The notes under the pieces are model-generated. The model had not been told where the DNA came from and made no database searches. It was given only the letters and a program-made list of their open reading frames with translations. A program made the translations under genes and the position numbers. A stretch of 35,988 nt of DNA, taken from Candidatus Wolfebacteria bacterium (GTDB taxonomy: Bacteria > Patescibacteriota > Minisyncoccia > Phycocordibacterales > NVSU01). Positions 1 to 7,984 of the stretch are shown here, in pieces; the first letter of the stretch is position 1; each line of letters begins with the position of its first letter. The stretch lies in NCBI GenBank assembly GCA_002401345.1, contig NVSU01000003.1:31520-67507 (forward strand). The letters run 5' to 3'.

Positions 1-107
1 CCTATTGCATCAAAACCTATTTGCATAGAGTTGCAATCTTCATCATAAATCTTAGGATATTTAATAGGGTCTGGTGTGTTTGGATTGATAGCTATAGGTA
101 CATTCAA
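1..107 (-). pseudogene. Open fragment left of the IS, possible severed 3' part of the interrupted gene
   Basis: Read on the minus strand from position 107, one frame stays open for about 35 codons to the window edge. It contains a proline/asparagine-rich stretch (PIAINPNTPDP) and then an acidic stretch (YDEDCNSM). It has no plausible start of its own and abuts the IS30 element. I infer that it may be the continuation of the membrane-protein gene truncated on the other side of the IS (1119-1601): removing the IS together with 2 bp of duplicated target would join the two frames. The flanking dinucleotides do not match perfectly, so this is tentative. No family is recognised. Confidence 0.35.
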
Positions 108-1105
108 TCAGTAAGTGCAACACTCTCATTAAATACTTCTAATGGTGTCTTCCATCCAAGGCGTTTCCTTGGACGATTATTCAACATATATTCTACCATA
201 GTGATCTGTTCATCCGTTACATTGGCAAAGTCGGTGCCTTTTGGAAAGTACCACCTAATGAGTCCGTTGGTATTTTCATTACTACCTCTTTCCCAAGAAG
301 AGTATGGATGAGCAAAATAGACAACTGCATTCAATGTGTCAGTGATTTCTTTGTATCCGGCATTTTCACTGCCATTGTCTACAGTGAGTGTTCTTCTCAA
401 CTTACATGGCAATATATTCAGTCTGTGTACTACTGCGCTCGTAGTTTCGTGAGAAGTGCCATTCTTGATTTTTGAAATGAAGACGAGCCCTGTTTTTCTT
501 TCAACAAGTGTATTGAGTCCAACCTTGCTTTTTCTGGATACAACAGAATCACCCTCCCAGTGACCAATCTCTTTTCTCTGTTCGATATGCTCTGGACGCA
601 TATCTATGGAAATACCTTTTGCACTAAAGATTCTTTGACCTTTTCGCATTCCTTTCTTTGTTCTCCTTCTGTGTCTGCGTTTTAGATATTGTCGCAAATC
701 ATGATATCCGGGTTTCATGTATCCATGCCCTCCACGATAGACTTGGCTGTAAATGTACTGATAGATCGCTTCATGTGAGATTGATTCAGAGGGATATTCT
801 AAATGAAGACGACCTGCTATCTGCTCAGGAGAGAGTCCTGCTTTAAGTCCAGAAACTACATATCGTCTAACAAACCCACTCTTGAGGCGGAGTTTTCTTC
901 CTCGATTCTTTCTTTGTTTTAATGCTTTCTCATGAGCCAGGCGTGGTGTATATTTCCTTTGAAGAGGGATATTTCTTGTGATCTCTCTTGAGATCGACGA
1001 AGGAGAGCGTTCAAGTTCTCTTGCAATGGCTCTTACTGACTCCTTATTCCACAGCATTTCTTGTATTTTTTCGCGCTCCCTGACGCTTAAATGTTGATAT
1101 TTCAT
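104..1105 (-). CDS. IS30-family transposase
   Basis: DDE transposase of 333 aa, normal length for IS30. The N-terminal helix-turn-helix (about residues 5-45, LSVREREKIQEML then SVRAIARELERSPSSISREI) should bind the terminal repeats. The catalytic core carries WEGD with Asp186, TVDNGSE with Asp243, and the ERGSNENTNGLIR block with Glu277, giving the family's DD(33)E spacing, followed by FPKGTDF. All three catalytic residues are present, so the enzyme looks intact. The final residues SVALTD run across the left inverted repeat, and the stop codon lies just outside the element. A hairpin covers the start region. Confidence 0.95.
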   Translation of the reverse strand: MKYQHLSVREREKIQEMLWNKESVRAIARELERSPSSISREITRNIPLQRKYTPRLAHEKALKQRKNRGRKLRLKSGFVRRYVVSGLKAGLSPEQIAGRLHLEYPSESISHEAIYQYIYSQVYRGGHGYMKPGYHDLRQYLKRRHRRRTKKGMRKGQRIFSAKGISIDMRPEHIEQRKEIGHWEGDSVVSRKSKVGLNTLVERKTGLVFISKIKNGTSHETTSAVVHRLNILPCKLRRTLTVDNGSENAGYKEITDTLNAVVYFAHPYSSWERGSNENTNGLIRWYFPKGTDFANVTDEQITMVEYMLNNRPRKRLGWKTPLEVFNESVALTD

Positions 1106-1139
1106 AACACTTGATATATTACCAAGTGTTGCACTTACT
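110..1139 (-). mobile_element. IS30-family insertion sequence with 15-bp terminal inverted repeats
   Basis: Positions 110-124 (AGTAAGTGCAACACT) and 1125-1139 are perfect inverted repeats flanking a single IS30-type transposase gene. About 1.03 kb is typical for the family. The GTGCAACACT-type end matches IS30-family termini as I remember them. No clear target-site duplication is visible; the family usually makes 2-3 bp. The transposase reading frame runs through the left repeat and ends on a TGA supplied by flanking DNA at 104-106. The ORF of the neighbouring membrane protein runs into the right repeat and stops inside the element, so the insertion truncated that gene. Confidence 0.9.
1106..1130 (-). 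promoter_or_regulatory. Hairpin directly in front of the transposase start codon
   Basis: The 25 bases before the transposase ATG form AACACTTG, a 9-nt loop, and CAAGTGTT, an 8-bp perfect stem that overlaps the inner part of the terminal repeat. Such hairpins in insertion sequences can block translation from read-through transcripts; that role is inferred here. A possible -10 (TAATAT) lies in the loop. Confidence 0.5.
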
Positions 1140-1601
1140 TGTTGAACCTAGGATAAAACTTGTGGACAAACCTTCTATTCTGTATTTATAAATATGAAGT
1201 TCAATAGCACCTATACTAACTTTTAATCTTTCCCAACCTGATAGTTTCCCATCTTCAGAAACATCCAGCTTGTAACCATATTTTTGTCCCACAAGCACAT
1301 CTAGCTTGCTTGCTAATTGAAAAATATCACTCCCATTAGGGACCTTATCTGGCATAAAAGAATCAATCCTTTCTTCAAAAATTTCGAATGTAGATTTTTC
1401 ATTGACCTTCTCTCCTACTGCTTCTTCAATATTTTCAGTAGTTTCGGTAGCTTCACTAAAAAAAGTAGTCCGCTCTATTGACAATTCACCTCCAGTAAAA
1501 AGAAAGAGCAAGAGAAAAATCATTGCCAAAAATAATCCTACAAAAAGTCCTTGCGCAAACGCTGCTTCTTTTCTTTTGTTGTCGTATTTGGGCTTCATCA
1601 T
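1119..1601 (-). pseudogene. Membrane-anchored protein truncated by IS30 insertion
   Basis: An open frame of 160 codons starts with a basic N-terminus (MMKPKYDNKRK) and one strong membrane segment at about residues 17-37 (FVGLFLAMIFLLLFLFTGG). An acidic, Glu/Thr-rich linker and a mixed C-terminal region follow. The last codons (S-K-C-N-T-W-stop) lie inside the IS30 right end, so the natural C-terminus has been lost and replaced by IS-derived residues. An open fragment on the far side of the IS (1-107) may be the missing part. It is not a recognised family; a single-pass protein with an extracytoplasmic domain is the simplest description. No ribosome binding site is visible. Confidence 0.6.
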
Positions 1602-1727
1602 ATTAAATTTTAAATGTTCTAGATTTTAAATTAACTACTATCACTCTACAATAAAATTCCTATTTTGACAATAGCTTCAGAATATCTGCGCACGTATGAT
1701 CATGAATCACTTTATAACTTTTAACTT

Positions 1728-1762
1728 GCCCGGCCTCGACTCGCCGTCTAGGCGAGGCGGGT
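1728..1762. repeat. GC-rich palindromic islet overlapping the comEC stop
   Basis: A GC-rich patch in AT-rich DNA contains the hairpin CTCGCC-gtcta-GGCGAG (1740-1756). The comEC stop codon lies in the loop, so the last residues of ComEC (T-R-L-A) are encoded by the palindrome. It resembles the GC-rich elements in nusA (16403-16432) and before tig (20970-21003), which share CCCGC, TCGCC and CGAGGCGAG blocks. Confidence 0.6.
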
Positions 1763-3262
1763 TACTTTCGACTTAAATATATACCACCCAATACCCATAT
1801 ATATGAGTATCACTAAAATTAACGGGAACGAAGTTATTGTGAGTGAGGCAAATGAGAGATTGGAAAAGAACTCAACAAGCAGAATTATATAATGGAGGAA
1901 GAAAAATGAAATCCACGCAAATGGTACTGCAATGATCGGTGCGATGAACCCTACTACCCCAGTAATAAAGCCAGACAACATAGTGGCAGGAATAACGGGC
2001 AGGGCTAATAAGTTTACAACTGGAGCTACTAATGAGAGTGTACCCATTGAATAGAGAATAAACGGAAGCACGAAAAGTTGAGTGGCAAGCGTTGCTGCAA
2101 AAATGCCTCGTATATCAAAAAGTTTTGGAAGAAACTTTACATACGATTCAAATCGTGGAGCAAGATAGATAAGTCCGATCGTCGCAAGAAAAGATAATTG
2201 GAACGATATATCATGAATAAGTATCCATGGATTCTGAAGAAGCATAATAACTCCCGCAATAATAAGTGCACGAGTAATTTCATATGTCCTCCCTGTTGCC
2301 CGTGCAATCAATACCAATATAGCCATGATGCTTGCACGAACAATCGTCGCACCTGCTCCTGTCATAAGTGCAAATAATATAATACTGACTACTCCCACAG
2401 AAAGTGCGGCTCCTCTGGCTAAAAAATAACCGAAAAATCTCATAATCGCTTCAGCAACTATTGTGACATTGTATCCGGAAAGCACCACAATATGAATGAG
2501 TCCTGTATCTATAAAATCTTGTTTGAGATTTTTTCCTAATGATTGTTTTGTCCCAAGAAGTACTCCACTTAAAAGCGCATTCTCTGGTTCTTGAATGACA
2601 CGTCCTGTATTTTTTAAAAAAGAATCTTTAAGAGAAAACAGTGCACGGCGAATCCGATTTCCATGACCCGTCGAAATCAACCCAATGTCAGCAAATCCGA
2701 TTTGATAGAAAATATCATCCTTTGCTAAATATGATACGTAGTTAAATTCTTTCCCAATTTCATTTTTAAAATTTTGAGGCTTCTTTAATATACCCTCAAC
2801 TGAAATCCTATTTCCAAAACTATATGATGGAAACGATTCAGTGGTCACAATAATTCGTGCATCAATTTCATTGTCGAGTGTGTCTTCAATAAATGTGTCC
2901 ACGTCAACAATGAGCTTCGTATGTCCGTCTCTCACATCTGGCTCCTCTGAAATAATTCCTTCAACAGTGACCCTCTCTCCAACATGCTCCTCCAGTACTA
3001 CGTCTCCATGAAATCTATCTGACACATGAAATCTTGCAATACCAAACCCAAATGCATATAAAAAGAGCGACAAGAGAATTAACACAATGCCACCACCTGA
3101 ACGAAATGATTCTTTTCTAATTATAAAAAAAGAATAAAAAAGTATCGCAAGTGCGATACTAAAAATAAAAAAAATAAATGGCCATCCGATGGTAAAAAAT
3201 GAACGTACTCCAACACCAAGTACGAACCCTCCACTAACTACATAGAGCCACGAATGAGACAT
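1748..3262 (-). CDS. comEC: ComEC/Rec2-family DNA uptake channel, short form
   Basis: Polytopic membrane protein of 504 aa. Three hydrophobic segments at the N-terminus are followed by a soluble OB-like region (about 80-180), then the competence domain with many membrane helices, including the characteristic HIVVLSGYNVTIVAEAI stretch near residues 256-272. In known systems ComEC forms the inner-membrane pore for single-stranded DNA during natural transformation. Full-length ComEC has a C-terminal metallo-beta-lactamase-like domain (total about 750 aa); here the protein ends after the last helices, so that part is absent. It is the last gene of a recJ-rnhA-comEC block, but 165 bp and a structured leader separate it from rnhA, suggesting its own control. 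Its final residues come from a GC-rich palindrome. Confidence 0.9.
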   Translation of the reverse strand: MSHSWLYVVSGGFVLGVGVRSFFTIGWPFIFFIFSIALAILFYSFFIIRKESFRSGGGIVLILLSLFLYAFGFGIARFHVSDRFHGDVVLEEHVGERVTVEGIISEEPDVRDGHTKLIVDVDTFIEDTLDNEIDARIIVTTESFPSYSFGNRISVEGILKKPQNFKNEIGKEFNYVSYLAKDDIFYQIGFADIGLISTGHGNRIRRALFSLKDSFLKNTGRVIQEPENALLSGVLLGTKQSLGKNLKQDFIDTGLIHIVVLSGYNVTIVAEAIMRFFGYFLARGAALSVGVVSIILFALMTGAGATIVRASIMAILVLIARATGRTYEITRALIIAGVIMLLQNPWILIHDISFQLSFLATIGLIYLAPRFESYVKFLPKLFDIRGIFAATLATQLFVLPFILYSMGTLSLVAPVVNLLALPVIPATMLSGFITGVVGFIAPIIAVPFAWISFFFLHYIILLVEFFSNLSFASLTITSFPLILVILIYMGIGWYIFKSKVTRLA

Positions 3263-3305
3263 GATAGATTTTCTTAGCGAACAAGGCGAGTTTATTGAAA
3301 ATCAT

Positions 3306-3370
3306 CACCCCGTGAAATCTTTTACCCACGGTAAAAGAAAAAATCCTTGATTTTTATATTTCACTGGGGT
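3306..3370 (-). promoter_or_regulatory. Three-way-junction leader element before comEC
   Basis: On the minus strand the outer arms ACCCCAGTGAAAT and ATTTCACGGGGTG enclose two adjacent hairpins: AAAAATC-aag-GATTTTT and CTTTTACC-gtg-GGTAAAAG. The 3' arm ends 43 nt before the comEC ATG. The same architecture, with unrelated hairpin sequences, occurs before nusA and hppA. A conserved cis-acting RNA or a dispersed palindromic element would both fit. The role is unknown. Confidence 0.65.
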
Positions 3371-3427
3371 CAATAAATATATTCCTTATTCTTACTACTA
3401 CTAAAAATAACGTAAATGTTTCAGATA

Positions 3428-4156
3428 TTAAAATAATGTGCGCTGCCACTCCTCGATTATTTTCTCTTCATCAATTTTTGAAATAGCTTTTTTAAACTTT
3501 GCGCCAGACACTCCCTTTACTCTATTTTCAGTATCAGCCCAACTCGCATGAATCTCAACTCGCCCATCAACCATACTCACATATGAGAATGGTTTTTTAT
3601 GTGAACGTTTTGGATGATCATGGGAAATTTCCGGCACTTTCAAAATAGATTCACCAAGCAATGCATCATATGTTTCTAATGATCCATTAAATAGCTCAAG
3701 TGGTTTCTTTTCGGAAAAACTTGTCGCTATAAGATCTGCTCTCTCATTTCCTACAATTCCATCGTGACCTTTTATAAGATTCCATTCGAGTGCATCTGCT
3801 CCTATCAATTCAATTACCTGAATCATGTCTTGCCATAAATCTTGATTAAGGACTTCTTGCTTATTCGCTGTTTTCCATCCATTCTTTTTCCATCCATACA
3901 TCCATCCCGTGGAACCCTTCAACACATAACTTGAGTCCGTATAGATCGTTGCTTTGTTTTTAACATCATCAGATATAGATTGTAGTGCCTTGATAACTGC
4001 AGTGAGCTCCATTCGATTGTTTGTCGTTTCTTCACTATATCCTCCGAGTTCAGTTACCTGTGATCCTCGTATCACAATCGAACCATAGCCGCCAGGTCCT
4101 GGATTACCGCGTGAACTTCCGTCTGTAAAAATAATTAAAGTATCTTCTTTGCTCAT
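3428..4156 (-). CDS. rnhA: Ribonuclease HI with C-terminal extension
   Basis: The RNase HI fold occupies residues about 1-150 with the full active site: Asp12 (FTDGSS), Glu50 (NNRMEL), Asp74 (YTDSSYV), His131 (KGHDG) and Asp141 (NERAD). It degrades RNA in RNA/DNA hybrids, such as Okazaki primers and R-loops. At 242 aa it is about 90 residues longer than the usual enzyme; the extension (about 150-242) holds a basic patch (HPKRSHKKPFSYVS) and a terminal helical region and is not recognised. It starts 10 bp after the recJ stop, so the two are surely cotranscribed, consistent with joint roles in repair and primer removal. No ribosome binding site precedes the ATG; a TAAAAT box lies 7 nt upstream. 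Confidence 0.93.
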   Translation of the reverse strand: MSKEDTLIIFTDGSSRGNPGPGGYGSIVIRGSQVTELGGYSEETTNNRMELTAVIKALQSISDDVKNKATIYTDSSYVLKGSTGWMYGWKKNGWKTANKQEVLNQDLWQDMIQVIELIGADALEWNLIKGHDGIVGNERADLIATSFSEKKPLELFNGSLETYDALLGESILKVPEISHDHPKRSHKKPFSYVSMVDGRVEIHASWADTENRVKGVSGAKFKKAISKIDEEKIIEEWQRTLF

Positions 4157-4166
4157 ACAATATATT

Positions 4167-5981
4167 TTATCCTATTATATCTACAATTCGTAATCGTAAT
4201 TCGGTTTTGCCGCCAAATGTTGATCTCTCCATGGTTGCGATTAAATCAATAACACTTCCTTCACTGAGTGATCCGCCAGCTGGCGGACCAAAACTATTCT
4301 CATCCGCAAAAAATTTAATCGCACGAAGTGTTTCACTGTTTCGTTTTTTAAATTTTAAATCAAGATGATTCTTCTCTTTTCCAAATGTCTTCACAGAATC
4401 TATCATAACTCCTTTAAATAAAAATGTTGGTTGAGGATTATCCATTCCAAAGGGTGCGAGACGTGCTATGTCTCGATAATTTTGAATATTCACATCATCG
4501 AGTGTAAGTTCTCTGTCAATAAGTACTGTTTCCTTTTCAACGTTGTCAATTTTTGTTTTGTTATAGGCGTGTAACAATTCTTCCTCCAAAAAATGTATTT
4601 TATCTTGGGAAACAGAAAAACCGCCCGCACGTTCGTGACCACCAAACTCAGGGAGGGTGGTTGAGTCTACTTTCGACATCATTGTGACTACATTTACACT
4701 TCCATCAGACCTACACGACCCCTTAATCATATCTCCACCTTCCTTACCCCACACAAACACCGGCTTATTAAAATTTTCACACAGACGTGCGGCCACAAGT
4801 CCCACCACACCTATCCTCCATTCCGGGTCTCCAATAACAATAATTTCTTTTTCTTCTCTTTTTTTAAGAGTTTTATTTACGTTACGCATGATATTCGTAA
4901 CAAGTTTCTTTCTTTCATCATTTATCGATGAGAGATGTTTCGCAAGTTCAACTGCTTCAACTTCATTATCTGCAGCGAGCAGTTCAAATGCACTGCGCGG
5001 AGTTCCCATGCGTGATGCAGCATTGATTCGGGGAGTGACCATAAAGACCACATCATCCTCAGAAATTGTAGGTGCAAAAAGATACATTTTCTTAAATAGT
5101 TTCTGTAAGCCAAGTCTTCTATTCTTTTTCATAACCTTTAATCCAAAAAAAGCGAACGCGCGATTTTCTCCGCGCAATGGAACCATGTCAGAAAGTGTTG
5201 CGAGTCCAACCATATCAAGAAGCCATTTTTCCCATCCTTCACTTATTGTAATATCATTTTCCGTTTCATTTATTTTTATAATAAGCGCTTGAACAAGTTT
5301 AAATGCAACCCCTGAACCACAAATCATGTCGTATGGATATGAGTCACTCTCTTTTTTAGGATTCAATATCGCAAATGCAGGAGGGAGTTCTTCTTTGCCT
5401 TTATTATTTTTCTTAGGCAAGTGATGATCTGTAACAATAACATCCATACCACGCGAGTTCGCGTATTCAACCGCACTCGCATTACTTATGCCGAGATCAA
5501 CTGTAATCAAAAGTGATGTTCCTTTTTTTGAAATTGTATCGAGTGCCTTAGTATTTAATCCATACCCCTCTGTATGACGATCTGGAATATATACATCGAA
5601 ATTTTTATGTTTAATTTTCTTGAAGAAATCATGCAAGACAACACTCGCAGGAATACCATCACAGTCATAATCTCCGTAGATAGTAATATGTTCATTTTCT
5701 TTTACGACACTGAGAATTCTTTCAACTGCGATATCCATATCGTGGAGTAAATATGGATCATGAACATCACGTTCATATGAGGGATTCAAAAAAATCTCTG
5801 CATCTTCAGCAGAGGTGATATTTCGTGCAAAAAGTAATTGTGAGATAAGTTCTGAATAATTCTTTAAATTCTCTTTCACAGTATCAGGAATTATTTCAGC
5901 AAAAGAATAATTTTTTCCGTCAGCGCTTATGTTATTTTTGGTCGCAATTTTTTTTTCCATATATTTTCGAGCGAGGAGCAT
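4167..5981 (-). CDS. recJ: Single-stranded-DNA-specific exonuclease RecJ
   Basis: DHH-family 5'-3' exonuclease of 604 aa acting in recombination and mismatch or base-excision repair. The metal-binding motifs are visible: YGDYDCDG (about 102-109), VTDHHLP (183-189, the DHH triplet), CGSGVAFK, and GGHERAGG in the DHHA1 region, followed by the OB-like C-terminal part. Residues 566-570 (PPAGG) lie in that C-terminal part and are encoded by the palindrome TCCGCCAGCTGGCGGA, which also occurs elsewhere in the window; it looks like an in-frame insertion. Translation may start at Met8 (5960) rather than Met1, because the first seven residues are not typical. Operon with rnhA. Confidence 0.95.
   Translation of the reverse strand: MLLARKYMEKKIATKNNISADGKNYSFAEIIPDTVKENLKNYSELISQLLFARNITSAEDAEIFLNPSYERDVHDPYLLHDMDIAVERILSVVKENEHITIYGDYDCDGIPASVVLHDFFKKIKHKNFDVYIPDRHTEGYGLNTKALDTISKKGTSLLITVDLGISNASAVEYANSRGMDVIVTDHHLPKKNNKGKEELPPAFAILNPKKESDSYPYDMICGSGVAFKLVQALIIKINETENDITISEGWEKWLLDMVGLATLSDMVPLRGENRAFAFFGLKVMKKNRRLGLQKLFKKMYLFAPTISEDDVVFMVTPRINAASRMGTPRSAFELLAADNEVEAVELAKHLSSINDERKKLVTNIMRNVNKTLKKREEKEIIVIGDPEWRIGVVGLVAARLCENFNKPVFVWGKEGGDMIKGSCRSDGSVNVVTMMSKVDSTTLPEFGGHERAGGFSVSQDKIHFLEEELLHAYNKTKIDNVEKETVLIDRELTLDDVNIQNYRDIARLAPFGMDNPQPTFLFKGVMIDSVKTFGKEKNHLDLKFKKRNSETLRAIKFFADENSFGPPAGGSLSEGSVIDLIATMERSTFGGKTELRLRIVDIIG
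4272..4287. repeat. GCCAGCTGGC palindrome inside recJ
   Basis: A perfect 16-bp palindrome, TCCGCCAGCTGGCGGA, is read in frame as P-P-A-G-G. The same core appears at 16235, 16324, 16444, 27202, 29684 (one change) and 33864. Confidence 0.75.
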
Positions 5982-6026
5982 GTGTACGTTTACTTACACA
6001 ATGTCTGAGCAGAGTAACCATATGCG

Positions 6027-6056
6027 TTGCATATAGTGGTCATTTTAACATATAAT
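6027..6056 (+). promoter_or_regulatory. Promoter of the HIT-family gene
   Basis: A -35 TTGCAT (6027-6032), an 18-bp spacer and a consensus -10 TATAAT (6051-6056). Transcription would start near 6063, after the first in-frame ATG (6058) but before the one at 6070. This argues for initiation at 6070 with a leader of only a few nucleotides. Confidence 0.7.
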
Positions 6057-6069
6057 TATGAACGTATAT

Positions 6070-6429
6070 ATGTCTGACATTTTTTGCAAAATTATAAATA
6101 AAGAAATTCCCGTACACATCGTATATGAAGACGATTCATTTTTAGCATTCCTAGATATCAATCCACGTGCTGCAGGTCATGTCCAAGTAATCACAAAGAC
6201 ACATTATCGATGGGTATGGGACGTTCCACAAATTGGAGACTATTTTGAAGTTGTGAGAAAAATTGCCAAAGCTCAACAAAAAGCATTTGGTGTTGAAATG
6301 ATTCGAAGTCAAGTATTTGGAGATGAAGTCCCTCATGCACACGTGTGGGTATGGCCCGGTGAATCAACTACTGATGACCCTCAAGATTTCGAGGCTAATG
6401 CAAAAAAAATTATAGATGCATTGAAATAA
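6070..6429 (+). CDS. HIT-family nucleotide hydrolase/transferase with altered triad
   Basis: Histidine-triad protein of 119 aa. It begins MSDIFCKIINKEIP, matching the usual family N-terminus; an in-frame ATG at 6058 lies too close to the -10 box. Strand and helix motifs INPRAAGHVQVITKTHY follow the family. The triad reads P-H-A-H-V-W-V-W-P, so the third His of HxHxH is replaced by Trp; the central His, which is the nucleophile in the family, is kept. HIT enzymes cleave AMP- or nucleoside-linked substrates; the specific substrate cannot be told. Monocistronic, with its own promoter and a bidirectional terminator at 6431-6460. Confidence 0.88.
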   Translation: MSDIFCKIINKEIPVHIVYEDDSFLAFLDINPRAAGHVQVITKTHYRWVWDVPQIGDYFEVVRKIAKAQQKAFGVEMIRSQVFGDEVPHAHVWVWPGESTTDDPQDFEANAKKIIDALK

Positions 6430-6430
6430 A

Positions 6431-6460
6431 AAAACCATCCAATACATATCGGATGGTTTT
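6431..6460. terminator. Bidirectional terminator
   Basis: AAAACCATCC, a 10-nt loop, and GGATGGTTTT. It lies between the convergent ends of the HIT gene (plus) and the small membrane protein (minus), with A/T runs on both sides. Confidence 0.8.
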
Positions 6461-6469
6461 TAGGAATTA

Positions 6470-6805
6470 CTATGAAGCGTCACGAAACTTACTGAACTCG
6501 TCTCTTTTTTCACTTGCCTCTTGTTCTAATGACTTTAATTTCACTCCGGCCTTATTAAGGCGATAGAAAAATAAGACGGCTATAGACACAGGAATGATCC
6601 CTACTAAAGCTATTTCATATGACGTGTATAACTGCTCCCACAGAACTATGATATAGACTCCAGATATAGCCATGGAGAGCATTAACCTCTTAAGGTTTTT
6701 TCTAAATGCCTTGAAATAAAATATTTGCTCATCTTCAAGTTCATCAACCTCTCTGTCAATTCTACTCCTGTCTTCCTGGACTGATATTTCCGTTGGATTA
6801 TTCAT
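6470..6805 (-). CDS. Small two-helix membrane protein with coiled-coil ends
   Basis: 111 aa. A charged, Asp/Glu/Arg-rich N-terminus (about 8-28) is followed by two membrane segments at about 41-57 (LMLSMAISGVYIIVLW) and 64-82 (EIALVGIIPVSIAVLFFY), then a charged helical tail (LKSLEQEASEKRDEFSKF) likely to form a coiled coil. No family recognised. It lies 57 bp beyond pgk on the same strand and may be at the end of the tpiA-pgk transcript, or have its own promoter. The AT-rich region before it holds no ribosome binding site. Confidence 0.7.
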   Translation of the reverse strand: MNNPTEISVQEDRSRIDREVDELEDEQIFYFKAFRKNLKRLMLSMAISGVYIIVLWEQLYTSYEIALVGIIPVSIAVLFFYRLNKAGVKLKSLEQEASEKRDEFSKFRDAS

Positions 6806-6862
6806 TTGTTTCTAATTTTATGTTCTATTTTTAGTATAGGGAATTATCTTCATTAAATCAAT

Positions 6863-7984
6863 TTACTGCTTTAATGCCTCGATTCCAGGAAGTGTTCCCT
6901 TTTGTAGAAATTCGAGCATCGCCCCACCTCCAGACGATACAAATGAAAATGAGTCTTCAAGTTTTAATTTTGAAATAAGTGCAACTGTGTCTCCTCCACC
7001 AACAATAGTTTTGGAATCACTCTGCGATAAGACCTTCACAAGATTTTCTGTGGAGTCTTTAAATCCGTGTTCATAGTAGCCCAGTGGTCCATTCCATAAG
7101 ATAAAGGTGGAGTTCGAAACAAGTTTTTCTAGTTCCTTAAAAGATTCAGGGCCAATATCAACTATCATTTCATCTTTCTCAACTTCATTGAATTTTTTAA
7201 CTTCTATCTTGTCCTCCTTCATAACTACCACATCTGATGCGAGAATAATTTTTTTATTTTTAAGTACATTATGCAAATCATATGCCTGATCTGACACAAG
7301 AGATGTTCCAACCTCAAAACCCTCCTCTTTATAAAAAGTATTCACAAGTGCTCCTGTTATATATATATGATCAGCGGCATCTAGAAATTTCTCAATAAGA
7401 GGAATCTTTGTTTTAAATTTAGCACCACCGATAATAAACAGAAATGGATGATCCGGCTTTTCTAATACCTTCTTTAAATTCTCAACCTCCTTATCAAATT
7501 GGAGACCACTGTATCCATCAATATACTGTGGAACTCCTACTATTGATGCATGCATTCTATGAGACACTGAAAATGCTTCATTTACATATATATCAGCAAA
7601 TGAAGCAAGTGCTTTTGCAAATGTTTCATCGTTTGAAATTTCACCTTCATTACCCCTAAGATTCTCTAGGAGAATCACCTCACCGTTACTCATTGAGTTG
7701 ATCGCATGTTCAACTTCCTCACCAGTCGTATGAGAAATAAATGTGTGATCAATATATTTAGAAATAGTAGGGACGATTGGCTGAAAACTCATCTGTGAGT
7801 CTCTACCCACATGACTTATTAAGATAATCTTTGCTCCATGCTCCTTTAAAAACTTAATCGTAGGAAGTGTCGCTCTGATTCGAAAATCATCAAGTACCAC
7901 TCCATCTTGAATTGGCACATTAAAATCTACTCGGACAAGCACTTTTTTTCCTTGGAGACTCTCTATTTCCTTTATTGATTTCAT
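6863..7984 (-). CDS. pgk: Phosphoglycerate kinase
   Basis: Glycolytic enzyme converting 1,3-bisphosphoglycerate and ADP to 3-phosphoglycerate and ATP. Motifs: RVDFNVP (18-24), ISHVGRD (56-62), VNEAF with SHRMHAS (134-146), GGAKFKTKI (186-194), WNGPLGYYE (297-305), GGGDTVAL (329-336) and SSGGGAMLEFL (350-360). At 373 aa it is slightly shorter than the common 385-400 aa. Its ATG overlaps the tpiA stop by 4 bp (ATGA), so translation is probably coupled. The usual SHLGRP is SHVGRD here, a mild variant. Confidence 0.96.
   Translation of the reverse strand: MKSIKEIESLQGKKVLVRVDFNVPIQDGVVLDDFRIRATLPTIKFLKEHGAKIILISHVGRDSQMSFQPIVPTISKYIDHTFISHTTGEEVEHAINSMSNGEVILLENLRGNEGEISNDETFAKALASFADIYVNEAFSVSHRMHASIVGVPQYIDGYSGLQFDKEVENLKKVLEKPDHPFLFIIGGAKFKTKIPLIEKFLDAADHIYITGALVNTFYKEEGFEVGTSLVSDQAYDLHNVLKNKKIILASDVVVMKEDKIEVKKFNEVEKDEMIVDIGPESFKELEKLVSNSTFILWNGPLGYYEHGFKDSTENLVKVLSQSDSKTIVGGGDTVALISKLKLEDSFSFVSSGGGAMLEFLQKGTLPGIEALKQ

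Noticed and set aside
4657-5292. 211-codon plus-strand frame
   Set aside because: It is antisense to recJ, whose motifs are complete; it is rich in Ser/Phe/Thr as expected from a complementary frame.
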